Shown: positions 8,171-16,790, counted from the first letter of the stretch. The stretch: DNA of 64,000 nt from Mycobacterium kiyosense (GCA_021654635.1 AP025179.1:4836001-4900000); one strand, 5' to 3'. A program made the numbers and translations. Notes: generated from the sequence alone by a model not told the origin.

Positions 8171-9840
8171 GATCCAGTCGTTCCTTCCATTCCGTCACCG
8201 GGTGGCGGTGTTGGGGTCTGCGTTGGAGCAGCTCGTCGTAGGCCGCGACGTCAGGCAGCGGCCGGGGGTCGGGTGGCAGGCCGGCGATCACGGTCGCTGG
8301 ATCAGCCAGGCGGCGCTGGGTCAGACTGACGACCCGGTAATCGACGGTATTGGCATGGTTACCGGCGTGACGGTCTGATTCGAGACCACCACCGGCGGCA
8401 TGCAGGCGTGCTTCGACCGCGACCACATCCGCTGAAACGGCACCGACCGACAGGGCGGCGTGGATCCCGGCGATCACATCGGTAGCGCGCATGCTGCGGT
8501 GCAGCAGCAGCACGTCGATTAGCGAGCGAGTCCCGCCAGCATCGCCGTCGACGCGGCGGGCCTGCTGCCAGAACGCCTCGTGCGCTGCGGTGAAAGTGCC
8601 GGCGGCGCGGGCCTGAGCAAGCGCGGTGGAGCCGGGCAACGCGCCGGGTTTGCAGTGCAACACCTCCAGATAGTGGTCGAGGTTGATCGATTGCCCGTTG
8701 CGGGTCGTGACGCGTTCATGGCGTGCGGCGATAGTGCGGCCGTCGAAGACGACCAACCCCGAGGCCCGCAGCGACACCCTGACTTTGCGTCCGATCAACC
8801 GGGCGGGAACCGAGTACTTCGCCGACCGCGCCGTGATCAGCGCCGACCGGTCCACCCGTGGATGCAGCACCAGCCCGGGTCGAACCGCTCGGCAGGCAGA
8901 GCGGCGAGATGTTCTCGTTCGGTCTGGAAGTCCTGGCCCACGGTGTGCAGCCGGCCGGTGACCCGCCGATGATCCTCACGTGCTTCGCAGCGGCGGATGT
9001 AGTCGTTGAGCTCTGACAGCGAGTCCACTTCCGGCATGGGCGTGAGCCAGGTGCGGCGGAAACGTCCGATCTCGCCCTCGACTCCGCCTTTCTCGTGGGC
9101 GCCTTCCACTCCCGGCTGGCAGTAGAACGGGTCGAACCCGTAGAACGATCTGAACAGCACCCACCGGTCGTTCTCGACCCTGCCCCGACCGCGGCCGAAC
9201 ACCACCGAGGTGACCGCAGACTTCAAGTTGTCGTAGCGGATATGGCGCACCGGGATGCCGCCGATCACGTCGAATGCTTCGATGTGGCCTTCGAGGAACG
9301 CCTCCTGCGACTGAGTCGCATACACCGATGGACTGCCTTGCCGGACATCGACATTCGGAAAACGAACATGTAGCAGCGGGTTCTGACACCAGCGAGGATG
9401 ACGTGAACCTCGCCGAAATCAACCTCAGCTTCAGCGCCGGGCGGGTGTTCCTGCGGCACGAACGCTTCCTGCGCCTGCTTACCGGACTCGGCGATGATCT
9501 CCGCACGACGGACCCGGACATAGTCACGCACCGACGAATACGACACATCCTCAACGCCGTGTTCATCGGCCAGACGATTGCAAATCCTTGTCGCAGTGTG
9601 GCGTTGCTTGCGGGGCGCATCCAGATCGGTCCGCAGCATCGCATCAATCGCAGGTTTGAGCGGGCCCAGTTTCGGCGACTCCCGCACCGGTGTCTTCCGC
9701 CTCGGCGGCTCCGGATTCGCCAACGCGTGCCGGACCGTATCCCGGCCAACCTTGTACTTACGAGCAAGCGCCCGAATACCCAAACCCTCGACCCGGGCGT
9801 CCCTACGTATCTGGGCGAACAGCTCCACACGACTTCCCAT
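8167..9840 (-). pseudogene. istA: IstA-like DDE transposase, frameshifted at least twice
   Basis: Three successive frames make up one IS21 transposase. The first (from ATG 9840) has the N-terminal helix-turn-helix (GIRALARKYKVGRDTVRHAL) and the first catalytic Asp in AEVDFGEVHV. Near 9322 the frame changes and YATQSQEAFLEGH continues, with the second Asp in RYDNLKSAV and the Glu in GGVEGEIGRFRR. Near 8866 it changes again to LHPRVDRSALITARSAKYS, the C-terminal domain. A third shift near 8215 would bring the end to TGA 8167-8169, overlapping the istB start. All three acidic residues are kept. Either the IS is dead or the breaks are single-base sequence errors at short homopolymers. Confidence 0.85.
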
Positions 9841-9891
9841 CCGGAACCCTCCGACAGCGAGCCAATAATCGACACGCCAACCGTCGAGGGT

Positions 9892-9985
9892 GGTCCTGAA
9901 TCAAACCGTCACAACACACCGGTCTGAAAGAAGGTGGTCCTGAATCAGGCCGTCACACCGGTCCTGAATCAAACTGTCATAGCCA
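9892..9985 (+). repeat. Right terminal repeats of the IS21-like element
   Basis: Three copies of a 22-base unit starting GGTCCTGAATCA lie at 9892-9913, 9936-9957 and 9960-9981, differing at a few positions. They are inverted relative to the two copies at the left end. Confidence 0.85.
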
Positions 9986-10165
9986 GCCGACGGCATCCGA
10001 AAGTACTGTCGCGCACAGGCAGTGGTCACCGAGAAGGTCCACCTGCCCACCGAAACGCACTGGTATCCGTATTCGCCGCGCAAAGCCCGGATCACCGGCG
10101 TGATGCTGCGACTTCTGGAAATGCACGACTGGCGCCGCCGGCTGGGCCTTCGCCCGAAGAAGTAG
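9986..10165 (+). pseudogene. Displaced 3' end of the aldehyde dehydrogenase gene
   Basis: Reading from the right-hand target duplication, the frame gives A-D-G-I-R-K-Y-C-R-A-Q-A-V-V-T-E-K-V and continues for about 40 more codons to TAG 10163-10165, ending LRPKK. The G-x-RKYCR-Q-A pattern is the usual C-terminal segment of this aldehyde dehydrogenase group. The codon phase matches the upstream half exactly if the IS and one copy of GCCGACGG are removed. It has no start of its own and is a gene fragment. Confidence 0.88.
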
Positions 10166-10281
10166 AACTTCACCCGCACAAGCAGAAGCGCTAGCCGCGC
10201 CGGCACTCGAAGTCGAGTCGCCTCTCGATATCACTGCTCGAGATCACTGCACTTTGAAAGGCGCTCTGCGCCAAAGACAGC

Positions 10282-10319
10282 CGACACCCGGCATCGATGC
10301 GTCTCGTCGCCGGGTGTCG
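10282..10319. terminator. Strong hairpin, probable terminator after the aldehyde dehydrogenase operon
   Basis: CGACACCCGGC (10282-10292) pairs perfectly with GCCGGGTGTCG (10309-10319) across a 16-base loop. It lies between the end of the aldehyde dehydrogenase remnant and the convergent monooxygenase gene. No U tract follows, which is common for mycobacterial terminators. Confidence 0.6.
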
Positions 10320-10424
10320 CGCTACGTCAAGCGTCGATGACGAAATCAGTGGCTCGGCCGACGGGCGCTGGCAGCAGCGCCAGCCGCCGCGTCGGCCGAA
10401 CCACCAGGCCAGCCGCTAAGCCGG

Positions 10425-12380
10425 CTAAGCCAGCAGTTCGGCAGCCTCCGAGGAGACTGTCACCTCGTGGTGGTCACTCGGGTCGAACTCGCGGAGCCGC
10501 TGCCAATAGTCGACGTACTTCCACGGACTGCTCACCACGATGCGTCCAGCGTCGTTGCGGTAGTAGGTCGTCATCCCCTTGTGCGACCAAATGCAGTGTG
10601 CCAAGGCCTCATCGAGCTCGTCGTTGTAGCGCTGGAACACGCCCTGATCCACTTCGACCGACGCGATCTCGTTGACCAGCAGATGACGGATCGCCTGCAT
10701 GGTGTAGCGCACCTGAAATTCGGTGGCGTGAATCGCACTGCCGCCGTGACCGGCATTGGTATTGGGGCCGTTGAGGATAAAGAAGTTCGGGAAGTCCGGC
10801 ACGGTCACCCCGAGGTATGCCCGCGCATCGTTGGCGCCCCACTGCTCGCGCAGCGTGGTCCCGGATTTGCCGATGATGTCCATCGGCCACAGGAATTGCA
10901 GAACTTTGAATCCGGTGGCCAACACGATCACGTCGGCGGGCACTTCGACCCCCGAGCGCGTCACCACATTCTGCCCCCTGACCTGTGCCACCGCGTCCGT
11001 GAGCAGTGTTACGTCGTCACGGCACATGGTGCGGTACCAGTGGTTGTCGATCAAGGGACGCTTCCCGTAAGGCGGGTAGTCCGGCAGACACGCATCGAGC
11101 AGATCAGTTCGATCACCAAGCTGCTCCTTGATGTACTTGGTGAGGAATACCCGGTGGCGATCGTTGGCCGCGTTGACGGACCGTTCCGGGTGCGGCCATT
11201 CCGGATCGATCTGCAACGCCGAATGCAGTCGGTCGCTGAAGTTCCAGAACGACCGCAGCCGATACCACTGGATGTAGAAGGGGATTTCGGTCATCAGGAA
11301 GCGCACCGTCTCTTTGACCGCGCGATGATAATTCGGATGCGGCAACGCCCATTGCTTGGACCGCTGGAATACAGTCACGTGACTGGCAATGTCGACGATG
11401 GACGGCACCACCTGCATCGCGCTCGCGCCGTTACCGATCACGGCGACGCGCTTCCCACTGAGGTCGACCGATCTGTCCCAGGCCGCGGTGTGCATGGCCG
11501 GTCCCGGGAATTCGTCCAGTCCGGGGATCGGTGGAATCGACGGCCGGTTGACCATGCCCACAGCGCTGATCAAGACGTTGGCCGTTAGCGACTCCACGGC
11601 TCCGTCGGAGGATTTGATGTCGATCTGCCAAACGGCGTCCGTGGTCAGATACCGCGCCTGCACCACCTCGGTGCCGAACCGGATGTGCTTCTTGACATCG
11701 AATTCCGACGACACGCGCTGGATGTAGTCCTCGACCTCGTCCCGCTTGGCGAAGTAACTGGTGATGTTCGGATTCGGGGCGAACGAAAAAGCGTAGAGGT
11801 GACCGGGTGTGTCCACGCCGCAGCCTGGATACACGTTCTCCAGCCAGGTGCCGCCCAGATCCTGGTCTTTTTCCAGCACAACGAAGTTGACGCCGGCAGC
11901 TTCCAGTTTCGCCGCCATGCAGACACCCGACAGGCCTGCCCCGATGATGGCCACCCGGAAGTCGCTGCGGATCGACTCAGCGGGTATCTCGACATCGCGG
12001 GAGATGAAACCCATTTCCTCAGAGAGTAATTCGCCGTAATCGACGGACACCTCTTCAACCATCGCGCAGCTGAGCATGCGTGTCACCTCATCCGGGGAGG
12101 GGGTGACCGGCGCCAGCCGTCCTTCGTAGTAGGCGACCACTGCGTCCAAGGCCGCGGCGCGCACCTCGGCTTGGAGTTCGGGAGACAGTCCTCCGGAGTC
12201 GTTGTCGTCCAGAGGTTTTCCGCGCGCGGGCCGGAACGGTGGGCTGGTCCACTTTCGATCCCCGGTGAGATGCTGCAACACCAGCAGCAGGGTAGGCAGA
12301 TTGGCGTCTTCGAGCGCCGCCTGCATCCTCTCAAACCAGTTGGGAATCCGCGCCCACGGCGCCGATACGGCAGTGGTCAT
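10425..12380 (-). CDS. Flavin-containing monooxygenase, Baeyer-Villiger type
   Basis: A 651-residue class B flavoprotein monooxygenase. After an N-terminal extension of about 140 residues it has the FAD Rossmann motif GAGLSGVCMAAKLEAAGV, the GGTWLENVYPGCGVD loop typical of Baeyer-Villiger enzymes, the fingerprint FPGPAMHTAAW (FxGxxxHxxxW) and a second Rossmann motif GNGASAMQV for NADPH. It should insert oxygen next to a ketone, or oxidise a heteroatom. Length agrees with the extended mycobacterial group. A TTGA-N-CTCAA element lies about 85 bases upstream of ATG 12380, and a TetR gene follows further upstream on the same strand. The substrate is unknown; a cyclic or steroid-like ketone is possible. 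Confidence 0.93.
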   Translation of the reverse strand: MTTAVSAPWARIPNWFERMQAALEDANLPTLLLVLQHLTGDRKWTSPPFRPARGKPLDDNDSGGLSPELQAEVRAAALDAVVAYYEGRLAPVTPSPDEVTRMLSCAMVEEVSVDYGELLSEEMGFISRDVEIPAESIRSDFRVAIIGAGLSGVCMAAKLEAAGVNFVVLEKDQDLGGTWLENVYPGCGVDTPGHLYAFSFAPNPNITSYFAKRDEVEDYIQRVSSEFDVKKHIRFGTEVVQARYLTTDAVWQIDIKSSDGAVESLTANVLISAVGMVNRPSIPPIPGLDEFPGPAMHTAAWDRSVDLSGKRVAVIGNGASAMQVVPSIVDIASHVTVFQRSKQWALPHPNYHRAVKETVRFLMTEIPFYIQWYRLRSFWNFSDRLHSALQIDPEWPHPERSVNAANDRHRVFLTKYIKEQLGDRTDLLDACLPDYPPYGKRPLIDNHWYRTMCRDDVTLLTDAVAQVRGQNVVTRSGVEVPADVIVLATGFKVLQFLWPMDIIGKSGTTLREQWGANDARAYLGVTVPDFPNFFILNGPNTNAGHGGSAIHATEFQVRYTMQAIRHLLVNEIASVEVDQGVFQRYNDELDEALAHCIWSHKGMTTYYRNDAGRIVVSSPWKYVDYWQRLREFDPSDHHEVTVSSEAAELLA

Positions 12381-12463
12381 TGATGTTCTCCGCCTTCAGG
12401 GGCACGACGCATCGGTCAACGCCTGACGGCGAAACCTTTCGTCGCTGCCATCAACCAGTCTTT

Positions 12464-12482
12464 TTGAACTGACGCGTCTCAA
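12464..12482 (-). promoter_or_regulatory. Operator-like element upstream of the flavin monooxygenase gene
   Basis: TTGAACTGACGCGTCTCAA matches the element at 14358-14376 at 15 of 19 positions, including the whole right half GCGTCTCAA, and is followed by TA in both. It lies about 85 bases upstream of the monooxygenase start. The likely binder is the adjacent TetR protein, by position only. Confidence 0.5.
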
Positions 12483-12676
12483 TATACGCAGAGCTCTCGA
12501 TCAACGCAACATCTCCGGCCGAACCTGGTTGCGGGAATTCATTGGCGCCCTACTACAACATTTCCGCTGCTCACGCGGCTCGAACAGGTCGATCAGCCGA
12601 CTGGCCCGGCCGTGTCGATCCAGCCCGGCTCCGCGAGAACGATCGTGCACAGGGCGGGCACCGGGCCGCGCGCCGA

Positions 12677-13351
12677 CTAACGGTTCCCGGTGCGGCGACG
12701 CCGCGGTGCGGTGGACTTGCGCTCAACGCTCTCCGGGGCGACATATCCCAATCGCAACAGGCCGATCGCGTGCTCCGCGATCTCCTTCGAGGTGATCTTT
12801 TCCTTGGGCCGATACCACCGCGAAACCCAGAGAATCATGCCCAGGATCAATCGTGTGGTGATGACAACGTCACCTTTGTCGATATTGCCGGCTTCCATAT
12901 TGTCGGCGACCACCGAAACCCACAGCTTTTCGAATTGCCGGCTCCACTTGTGCCAGCGCTGCACCACGTCGTTGGGCAGGTCGCCGCCGTCGAAGAATAC
13001 GGGCATATAGCTCCGCATTTGGACCGCCGCTTCGGACTGCAGCCGAACCATTTCCCTGAGTCGCTCCGCGGGATCGGCAATCTCGCGGATGGCGCCTTCG
13101 ACCTGCTCGGTGATCTCGCGGGTGCTGCGTTCGAAGAGTATGCCGAGTAGATCCTGCTTGGTCGGAACGGTGCGGTACAGCGTCGCACGGGACACCGACA
13201 GCTTCTCGGCGGTGTCCACGATGGAAACCGCCTCGTAGCCGCCCTCGTGGAATAGCTCAGCCACCGCGTCGGCGACCGCATCACGGTCGATGGTCAGACG
13301 TGGCCGTCCCCGTGGGCGACCACTGCCCTCACCGTTCACATTTTTCGGCAC
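12677..13351 (-). CDS. TetR/AcrR family transcriptional regulator
   Basis: A 224-residue regulator. Start GTG 13351 has AGGAG at good spacing. The DNA-binding domain covers about residues 18-68 (AVADAVAELFHEGGYEAVSI, then EKLSVSRATLYRTVPTKQDLL), preceded by a basic arm with GRPRGRPR. The C-terminal domain is long and helical (RLREMVRLQSEAAVQMRSYM) and ends in a basic tail. It sits between the cox-like genes and the monooxygenase gene, all on the minus strand, and is flanked by the two best TTGA-N-CTCAA elements, so it is the natural candidate for their repressor. An ACTGT-TCGAC-ACAGT repeat just upstream of its start may serve its own control. Confidence 0.92.
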   Translation of the reverse strand: MPKNVNGEGSGRPRGRPRLTIDRDAVADAVAELFHEGGYEAVSIVDTAEKLSVSRATLYRTVPTKQDLLGILFERSTREITEQVEGAIREIADPAERLREMVRLQSEAAVQMRSYMPVFFDGGDLPNDVVQRWHKWSRQFEKLWVSVVADNMEAGNIDKGDVVITTRLILGMILWVSRWYRPKEKITSKEIAEHAIGLLRLGYVAPESVERKSTAPRRRRTGNR

Positions 13352-13415
13352 CGCGCTCCTTTACTGTTCGACACAGTTTAGAGGTTGTATGTCGCACAAT
13401 GCGCGGCATGGCCCA

Positions 13416-13691
13416 TCAGGCGAGGACGAACATCGCTGTCAGCAGTGCCAGCAGGCCGACGCAATAACCCTCGAAAATTCCGCGCAGCACGCGCGGGGCC
13501 ATTTTCAGCTCCATGAAGTACAAGCCGACCAGGCGGACCTTGAAGATCGCGACGGCGAAGATCGCCAGGCTGGCCGGGAGGTGATGCCCCTCTCCGAATC
13601 CGTGGTCAGTACCCAACGACCACGACAAAACGGTCAGCGCACACAGTAGAAACCAGACCAGCGAGGCGTTGGTACGTACCAGCGATTTCAC
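13416..13691 (-). CDS. Cytochrome c oxidase subunit IV-like small membrane protein
   Basis: A 91-residue protein with three hydrophobic segments (about residues 10-27, 38-58 and 70-90) and the motif FKVRLVGLYFMELKMAP, characteristic of the prokaryotic cytochrome c oxidase subunit IV family (NorF-like). Start GTG 13691 lies three bases after the stop of the subunit III-like gene, so the two are translated together. No subunit I or II gene is nearby. It may instead belong with an oxygenase system, since such pairs occur beside mycobacterial lipid catabolism genes; its real function is unclear. Confidence 0.8.
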   Translation of the reverse strand: MKSLVRTNASLVWFLLCALTVLSWSLGTDHGFGEGHHLPASLAIFAVAIFKVRLVGLYFMELKMAPRVLRGIFEGYCVGLLALLTAMFVLA

Positions 13692-13694
13692 GTT

Positions 13695-14318
13695 TCACCT
13701 CACCAGGAAGATCAATGGATAAATGACGATCCAGAGCAGATCGACCATGTGCCAGAAGCACGCGCCGCCCTCGAAGAAGGCCAAATGCGTTTTGGTCGGT
13801 TCCGGTTTGCGGGCCAGGGTCGACAGAACGGTCAGCACGATCAGCCCGATGATCACGTGCGCCAGATGTAGTCCGGTCAGCACGAAGTAGTACATGAAGA
13901 ATTCGTTGGTGCTCGGCGTGATTCCGGCCGAGACTTTTTCGTGGTATTCGTACGCCTTGATGGCCACGAAGCACGAGCCCACCAGTGCGCCGCCCAGGGT
14001 CAAGGGCCGGGCGAGGTGGCGCAGTTCGGGACGCTGCAGGGCATGCGTCGCGAATACCACGAGAATTGAGCTGGTGAGCAGCACCAGGGTGTTGGTCGCG
14101 CCCAGCGCCCGGTTGAGGGCCCCCTGGGACTCGGCGAACAATGCCGGCCGGACACCCCGCTGGTGCAGGTACACCGTGAACAAGACGGTGAACACCATCA
14201 TGTCGCCGAACAGCAGCACCCAGATGCCGGGCTCGCCCGGCACATGCCGTTTGGAGGCCCGTGACCGGCCCTGGTCGGCATCGCCGGAGGAGCGCGCCAC
14301 CCCGATCACTTCGGTCAT
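13695..14318 (-). CDS. Cytochrome c oxidase subunit III family protein (NorE-like)
   Basis: A 207-residue membrane protein with five predicted helices: GIWVLLFGDMMVFTVLFTVY, NTLVLLTSSILVVFATHAL, a helix near ARPLTLGGALVGSCFVAIKA, EFFMYYFVLTGLHLAHVIIG and VDLLWIVIYPLIFLV. The conserved FEGGACFWHMVDLLWIVIYP and GLHLAHVIIG mark heme-copper oxidase subunit III. The hydrophilic N-terminus of about 30 residues is basic. It starts at ATG 14318 behind a TTGAGA-N7-TCTCAA element. Without subunit I here, it may assist another oxidase or have a separate role. Confidence 0.87.
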   Translation of the reverse strand: MTEVIGVARSSGDADQGRSRASKRHVPGEPGIWVLLFGDMMVFTVLFTVYLHQRGVRPALFAESQGALNRALGATNTLVLLTSSILVVFATHALQRPELRHLARPLTLGGALVGSCFVAIKAYEYHEKVSAGITPSTNEFFMYYFVLTGLHLAHVIIGLIVLTVLSTLARKPEPTKTHLAFFEGGACFWHMVDLLWIVIYPLIFLVR

Positions 14319-14357
14319 GTAGTAGATCCTTTGCCGTCGTTGCCAAAAAGGTCATCT

Positions 14358-14376
14358 TTGAGATAATGCGTCTCAA
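14358..14376 (-). promoter_or_regulatory. TTGAGA-N7-TCTCAA inverted repeat upstream of the cox-like pair
   Basis: TTGAGATAATGCGTCTCAA is a 6+6 perfect inverted repeat, 40 bases upstream of the subunit III-like start. It closely matches the element at 12464-12482 and shares its layout with 4336-4354. It looks like the operator of a TetR-type dimer. Confidence 0.55.
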
Positions 14377-14419
14377 TAGTAGGCAGCGGCCGGCCGGTTC
14401 GTCAACGAGACCTGAAGCC

Positions 14420-14435
14420 GTGAACGATCGCTCAC
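14420..14435. promoter_or_regulatory. Palindrome GTGAACGATCGCTCAC
   Basis: This 16-mer is palindromic except for one pair of positions (GTGARCGATCGYTCAC). It lies in the divergent spacer between the cox-like genes and the enoyl-CoA hydratase gene and shares the ACGATCG core with palindromes at 15343 and 33845. It is a plausible operator for a second TetR-type regulator. Confidence 0.4.
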
Positions 14436-14579
14436 ATCAGATTGATATCCTCGCATCCGATCTCGTAACGTGACGGGTGAGCCACCGCGTGGCCGTTGCG
14501 CACCGCCGGATGGCGCCTGATTGAGCAGTGCGCCCACACCATCCCGCCGCTGATGCGGCCGAGAAAGGAACTGACCGAC

Positions 14580-15329
14580 GTGGATCGCGTACTGCTCGAG
14601 GTCGACAGCGGTGTCGCCCTGATTACCGTCAACGACCCCGACCGGCGCAACGCGGTGACCGACGAGATTTCGGCGGGATTGCGCCGCGCGGTCGGCGACG
14701 CCCAGAACGATCAGCGCGTGCACGCTGTGATAGTCACCGGCGCGGGAAAGGCATTCTGCGCCGGCGCAGACCTCAGCGCACTCGGTTCCGCTGCCGAGGC
14801 CGGGTTGCGAAACCTCTACGACGGATTCATCGCGGTGGCCGAGTGCCGGCTGCCGACGGTGGCTGCCGTCAACGGGCCCGCCGTCGGCGCCGGACTGAAC
14901 CTGGCACTGGCCTGCGATATCCGGATCGCGGGACGCAGAGCGCTGTTCGACGCCCGCTTCCAAAAGCTCGGCATCCATCCCGGCGGAGGCATGACGTGGA
15001 TGCTGCAACGCGCAGTCGGCCCCCAGGTCGCACGGGCCGCGCTGCTGTTCGGGATGCGGTTCGACGCCGACGCCTCCGTCAGACACGGTCTGGCACTTGA
15101 GGTTGCCGACGATCCGGTGGCGGCGGCGCGAGAACTGGCTGCCGGTCCGGCATCGGCGCCACGAGACGTGGTGACCGCAACGAAGGCCACGATGCGTGCG
15201 ACCTACGCCCCGGGCTCCGTCGACACCGATCTGCACACTCTCGCCGTCGAGGCCGAGCTGGGCCCACAGGCCGCCTCGGTCCAGTCGCCGGCTTTCGCGG
15301 AGCGCCTCGCCGCCGCGCGCAGCAGGTAG
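14580..15329 (+). CDS. Enoyl-CoA hydratase/isomerase family protein
   Basis: A 249-residue crotonase-fold protein. GTG 14580 is preferred, with AAAGGAA about ten bases upstream; earlier in-frame starts add residues without family support. The oxyanion-hole strands are [11 protein letters not shown] and [23 protein letters not shown]. The segment [21 protein letters not shown] corresponds to the catalytic helix, where the Glu of typical hydratases (as in GxxPExG) is replaced: His-Pro-Gly-Gly-Gly follows. The enzyme may therefore act on CoA esters by another route than simple hydration. It stands apart from the oxidase genes and probably has its own promoter in the palindrome-rich spacer. Confidence 0.88.
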   Translation: MDRVLLEVDSGVALITVNDPDRRNAVTDEISAGLRRAVGDAQNDQRVHAVIVTGAGKAFCAGADLSALGSAAEAGLRNLYDGFIAVAECRLPTVAAVNGPAVGAGLNLALACDIRIAGRRALFDARFQKLGIHPGGGMTWMLQRAVGPQVARAALLFGMRFDADASVRHGLALEVADDPVAAARELAAGPASAPRDVVTATKATMRATYAPGSVDTDLHTLAVEAELGPQAASVQSPAFAERLAAARSR

Positions 15330-15342
15330 CTCAATCTCGCCC

Positions 15343-15356
15343 CGAACGATCGTTCG
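15343..15356. promoter_or_regulatory. Perfect 14-base palindrome CGAACGATCGTTCG
   Basis: A perfect palindrome 14 bases after the enoyl-CoA hydratase stop. A related half site (AAGATCGTTCGCG) occurs near 15771. The AACGATCGTT core recurs at 33845-33854. It may be a regulator binding site for the small downstream genes or part of a terminator hairpin. Confidence 0.4.
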
Positions 15357-15423
15357 CACGCCGGTCAGCGCCCCCCAGACGGGCTGAGACTCCTGCCCGG
15401 CAACCTGACGAAGGGAGCGCGCT

Positions 15424-15510
15424 ATGCGCCGGTCAGACCGAGAATTTGAACGTCCATTCGGTTGCCGGCCAGTACACATCCCAGCGGCGGTCCGGTGGAT
15501 CGCGGTCTGA
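15424..15510 (+). CDS. Possible 28-residue small protein
   Basis: ATG 15424 is preceded by GAAGGGAG with six bases of spacing, a strong ribosome binding site in a stretch with no other gene. The encoded peptide begins MRRSDREFERPFGCRPVH and ends at TGA 15508-15510. It has no membrane segment and no family is recognised. Only the ribosome binding site argues for it. Confidence 0.3.
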   Translation: MRRSDREFERPFGCRPVHIPAAVRWIAV

Positions 15511-15589
15511 CTCGAAGCCGCCCCTGGCGATCAATCGGTGCGGTTACCGCTGGCAGCTACCACAAGTTGAGGGCCGCGACTCGATTCCG

Positions 15590-15700
15590 CTAGTTGGACC
15601 CATAGTAAGGCGGCGGGTAGACCCCCCTGGCAAGCCACGCGATCGCCGCCAAGCCGTATTCCAGCTCGTCGGTCGCGTCGTAATCCGGGTACTGGTCCAT
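15590..15700 (-). CDS. Small acidic-aromatic protein, 36 residues, unknown function
   Basis: ATG 15700 is preceded by GAGGTGA at about six bases. The peptide is rich in Asp, Glu and Tyr: MDQYPDYDATDELEYGLAAI, then WLARG, and it ends PPPYYGSN. The composition is unlike a random GC-rich frame, and I have an impression of similar short mycobacterial proteins, though no function is known to me. It is too short for most gene finders. It lies between the enoyl-CoA hydratase gene and the MPT51-like gene, on the opposite strand to both. Confidence 0.5.
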   Translation of the reverse strand: MDQYPDYDATDELEYGLAAIAWLARGVYPPPYYGSN

Positions 15701-15883
15701 GCGATCACCTCTGGTCCTCTTTGCCGACAACCCAACCGATACCAGTCTAGGCTGCCGACGGCGAAGAGCGAAAGATCGTTCGCGCATCCGATCTTGCCGC
15801 CCAGAGGCGAATAGTGGTTCACTGTGAGGAAATTGACAATTACATTGCGACATTTGATGCAGTGGTAGACGAACGAGGTTGAT

Positions 15884-16790
15884 GTGAAAGGTTTGTCGAT
15901 GCGGCTGCGTGTCGTCTGTGCTGCAATTCTCGCTGTTGTGTTGTGCGACATCACGGCAACGGCGGGTGGTATCGCCACCGTCAAGGCCGCGCCCGCCTTC
16001 GAGTCCCTCATGGTGCCGTCGGCGGCGATGGGCCGCGACATCCCGGTGGCGTTTCTCGGCGGAGGTCCGCACGCGGTCTATCTGTTGGACGCGTTCAACG
16101 CCGCCCCTGGCGTGAGCAACTGGGTAACGGCGGGTAACGCGATGAATACGCTTGCCGGTAAAGGGATCTCCGTGGTTGCGCCCGCCGATGGGGCCTACAG
16201 CATGTACACCGACTGGGAGCAGGATGGCGGCAAACAGTGGGATACCTTCCTTTCCAGCGAACTCCCGGACTGGTTGGCCGCCAACAAAGGATTGGCGCCA
16301 GGCGGACACGGTGTGGTCGGCGCAGCCCAGGGCGGTTACGCAGCGGCGGCACTCGCCACGTTTCACCCTGACCGATTTCGTTATGCCGGATCCCTGTCCG
16401 GAGTGCTCGCTCCCGAACGGACCGGCGTAGACGGCGCCGTGCGCGCCGTGCTCGGCGACGGCGGTGCCGATTCGGCGAACATGTGGGGCGCTCCCCAGTA
16501 CGGCCGCTGGAAATGGCACTCCCCCTAATGCGCACGTCGTGCGGTTGGTCGACCAGAACACCCGGCTGTGGGTCTTCAGCCCGGCAGCCGGCAGCCCCAG
16601 CGATGGTGGCGCCGTGGGGGCCTTCCCAGACATCTGGCAGAGCACCTGCCGCGATTTCTACGCCGGCTACCGCGCCGCGGGCGGCCACAATGGTCACTTC
16701 GACCTGGGTGCCGGCGGCGGCAACGACTGGGGTACCTGGAGCCAGCAGCTCGGCGCGCTGTCGGGCGACCTGGCCGCAAATATCCGGTAA
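15884..16790 (+). pseudogene. fbpD: MPT51/FbpD-like secreted antigen 85-family protein, frameshifted near the end
   Basis: The protein has an N-terminal signal peptide (MKGLSMRLRVV, then a hydrophobic stretch ending near KAAPAFE) and follows M. tuberculosis MPT51 closely by memory: VPSAAMGRDIPVAFLGGGPH, AVYLLDAFNAAPGVSNWVT and GAYSMYTDWEQDGGKQWDTF. The nucleophile elbow is GAAQGG, so the catalytic Ser of mycolyltransferases is Ala, as in MPT51; it is thought to bind matrix or glycans rather than catalyse. After WKWH the frame is lost at the C5 run 16521-16525; the correct frame continues PNAHVVRLVDQNTRLWVFSP and AAGGHNGHFDL to TAA 16790. Deleting one C gives about 301 residues, the expected length. 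Confidence 0.85.

Larger units (their letters stand above)
7274..9985 (-). mobile_element. IS21-family insertion sequence inside the aldehyde dehydrogenase gene
   Basis: The element spans 2712 bases. It carries istA and istB homologues on the minus strand. Both ends hold related inverted repeats built from a 22-base unit, two copies at the left (7278-7299, 7302-7323) and three at the right (9892-9913, 9936-9957, 9960-9981). It is flanked by the perfect 8-base direct repeat GCCGACGG (7266-7273 and 9986-9993), which belongs to the target gene and reads as one codon frame across the two halves. This fixes the boundaries well. Multiple terminal repeats and the two-gene order are hallmarks of IS21. 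The perfect target duplication suggests a fairly recent insertion, although both IS genes have frameshifts. Confidence 0.9.
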
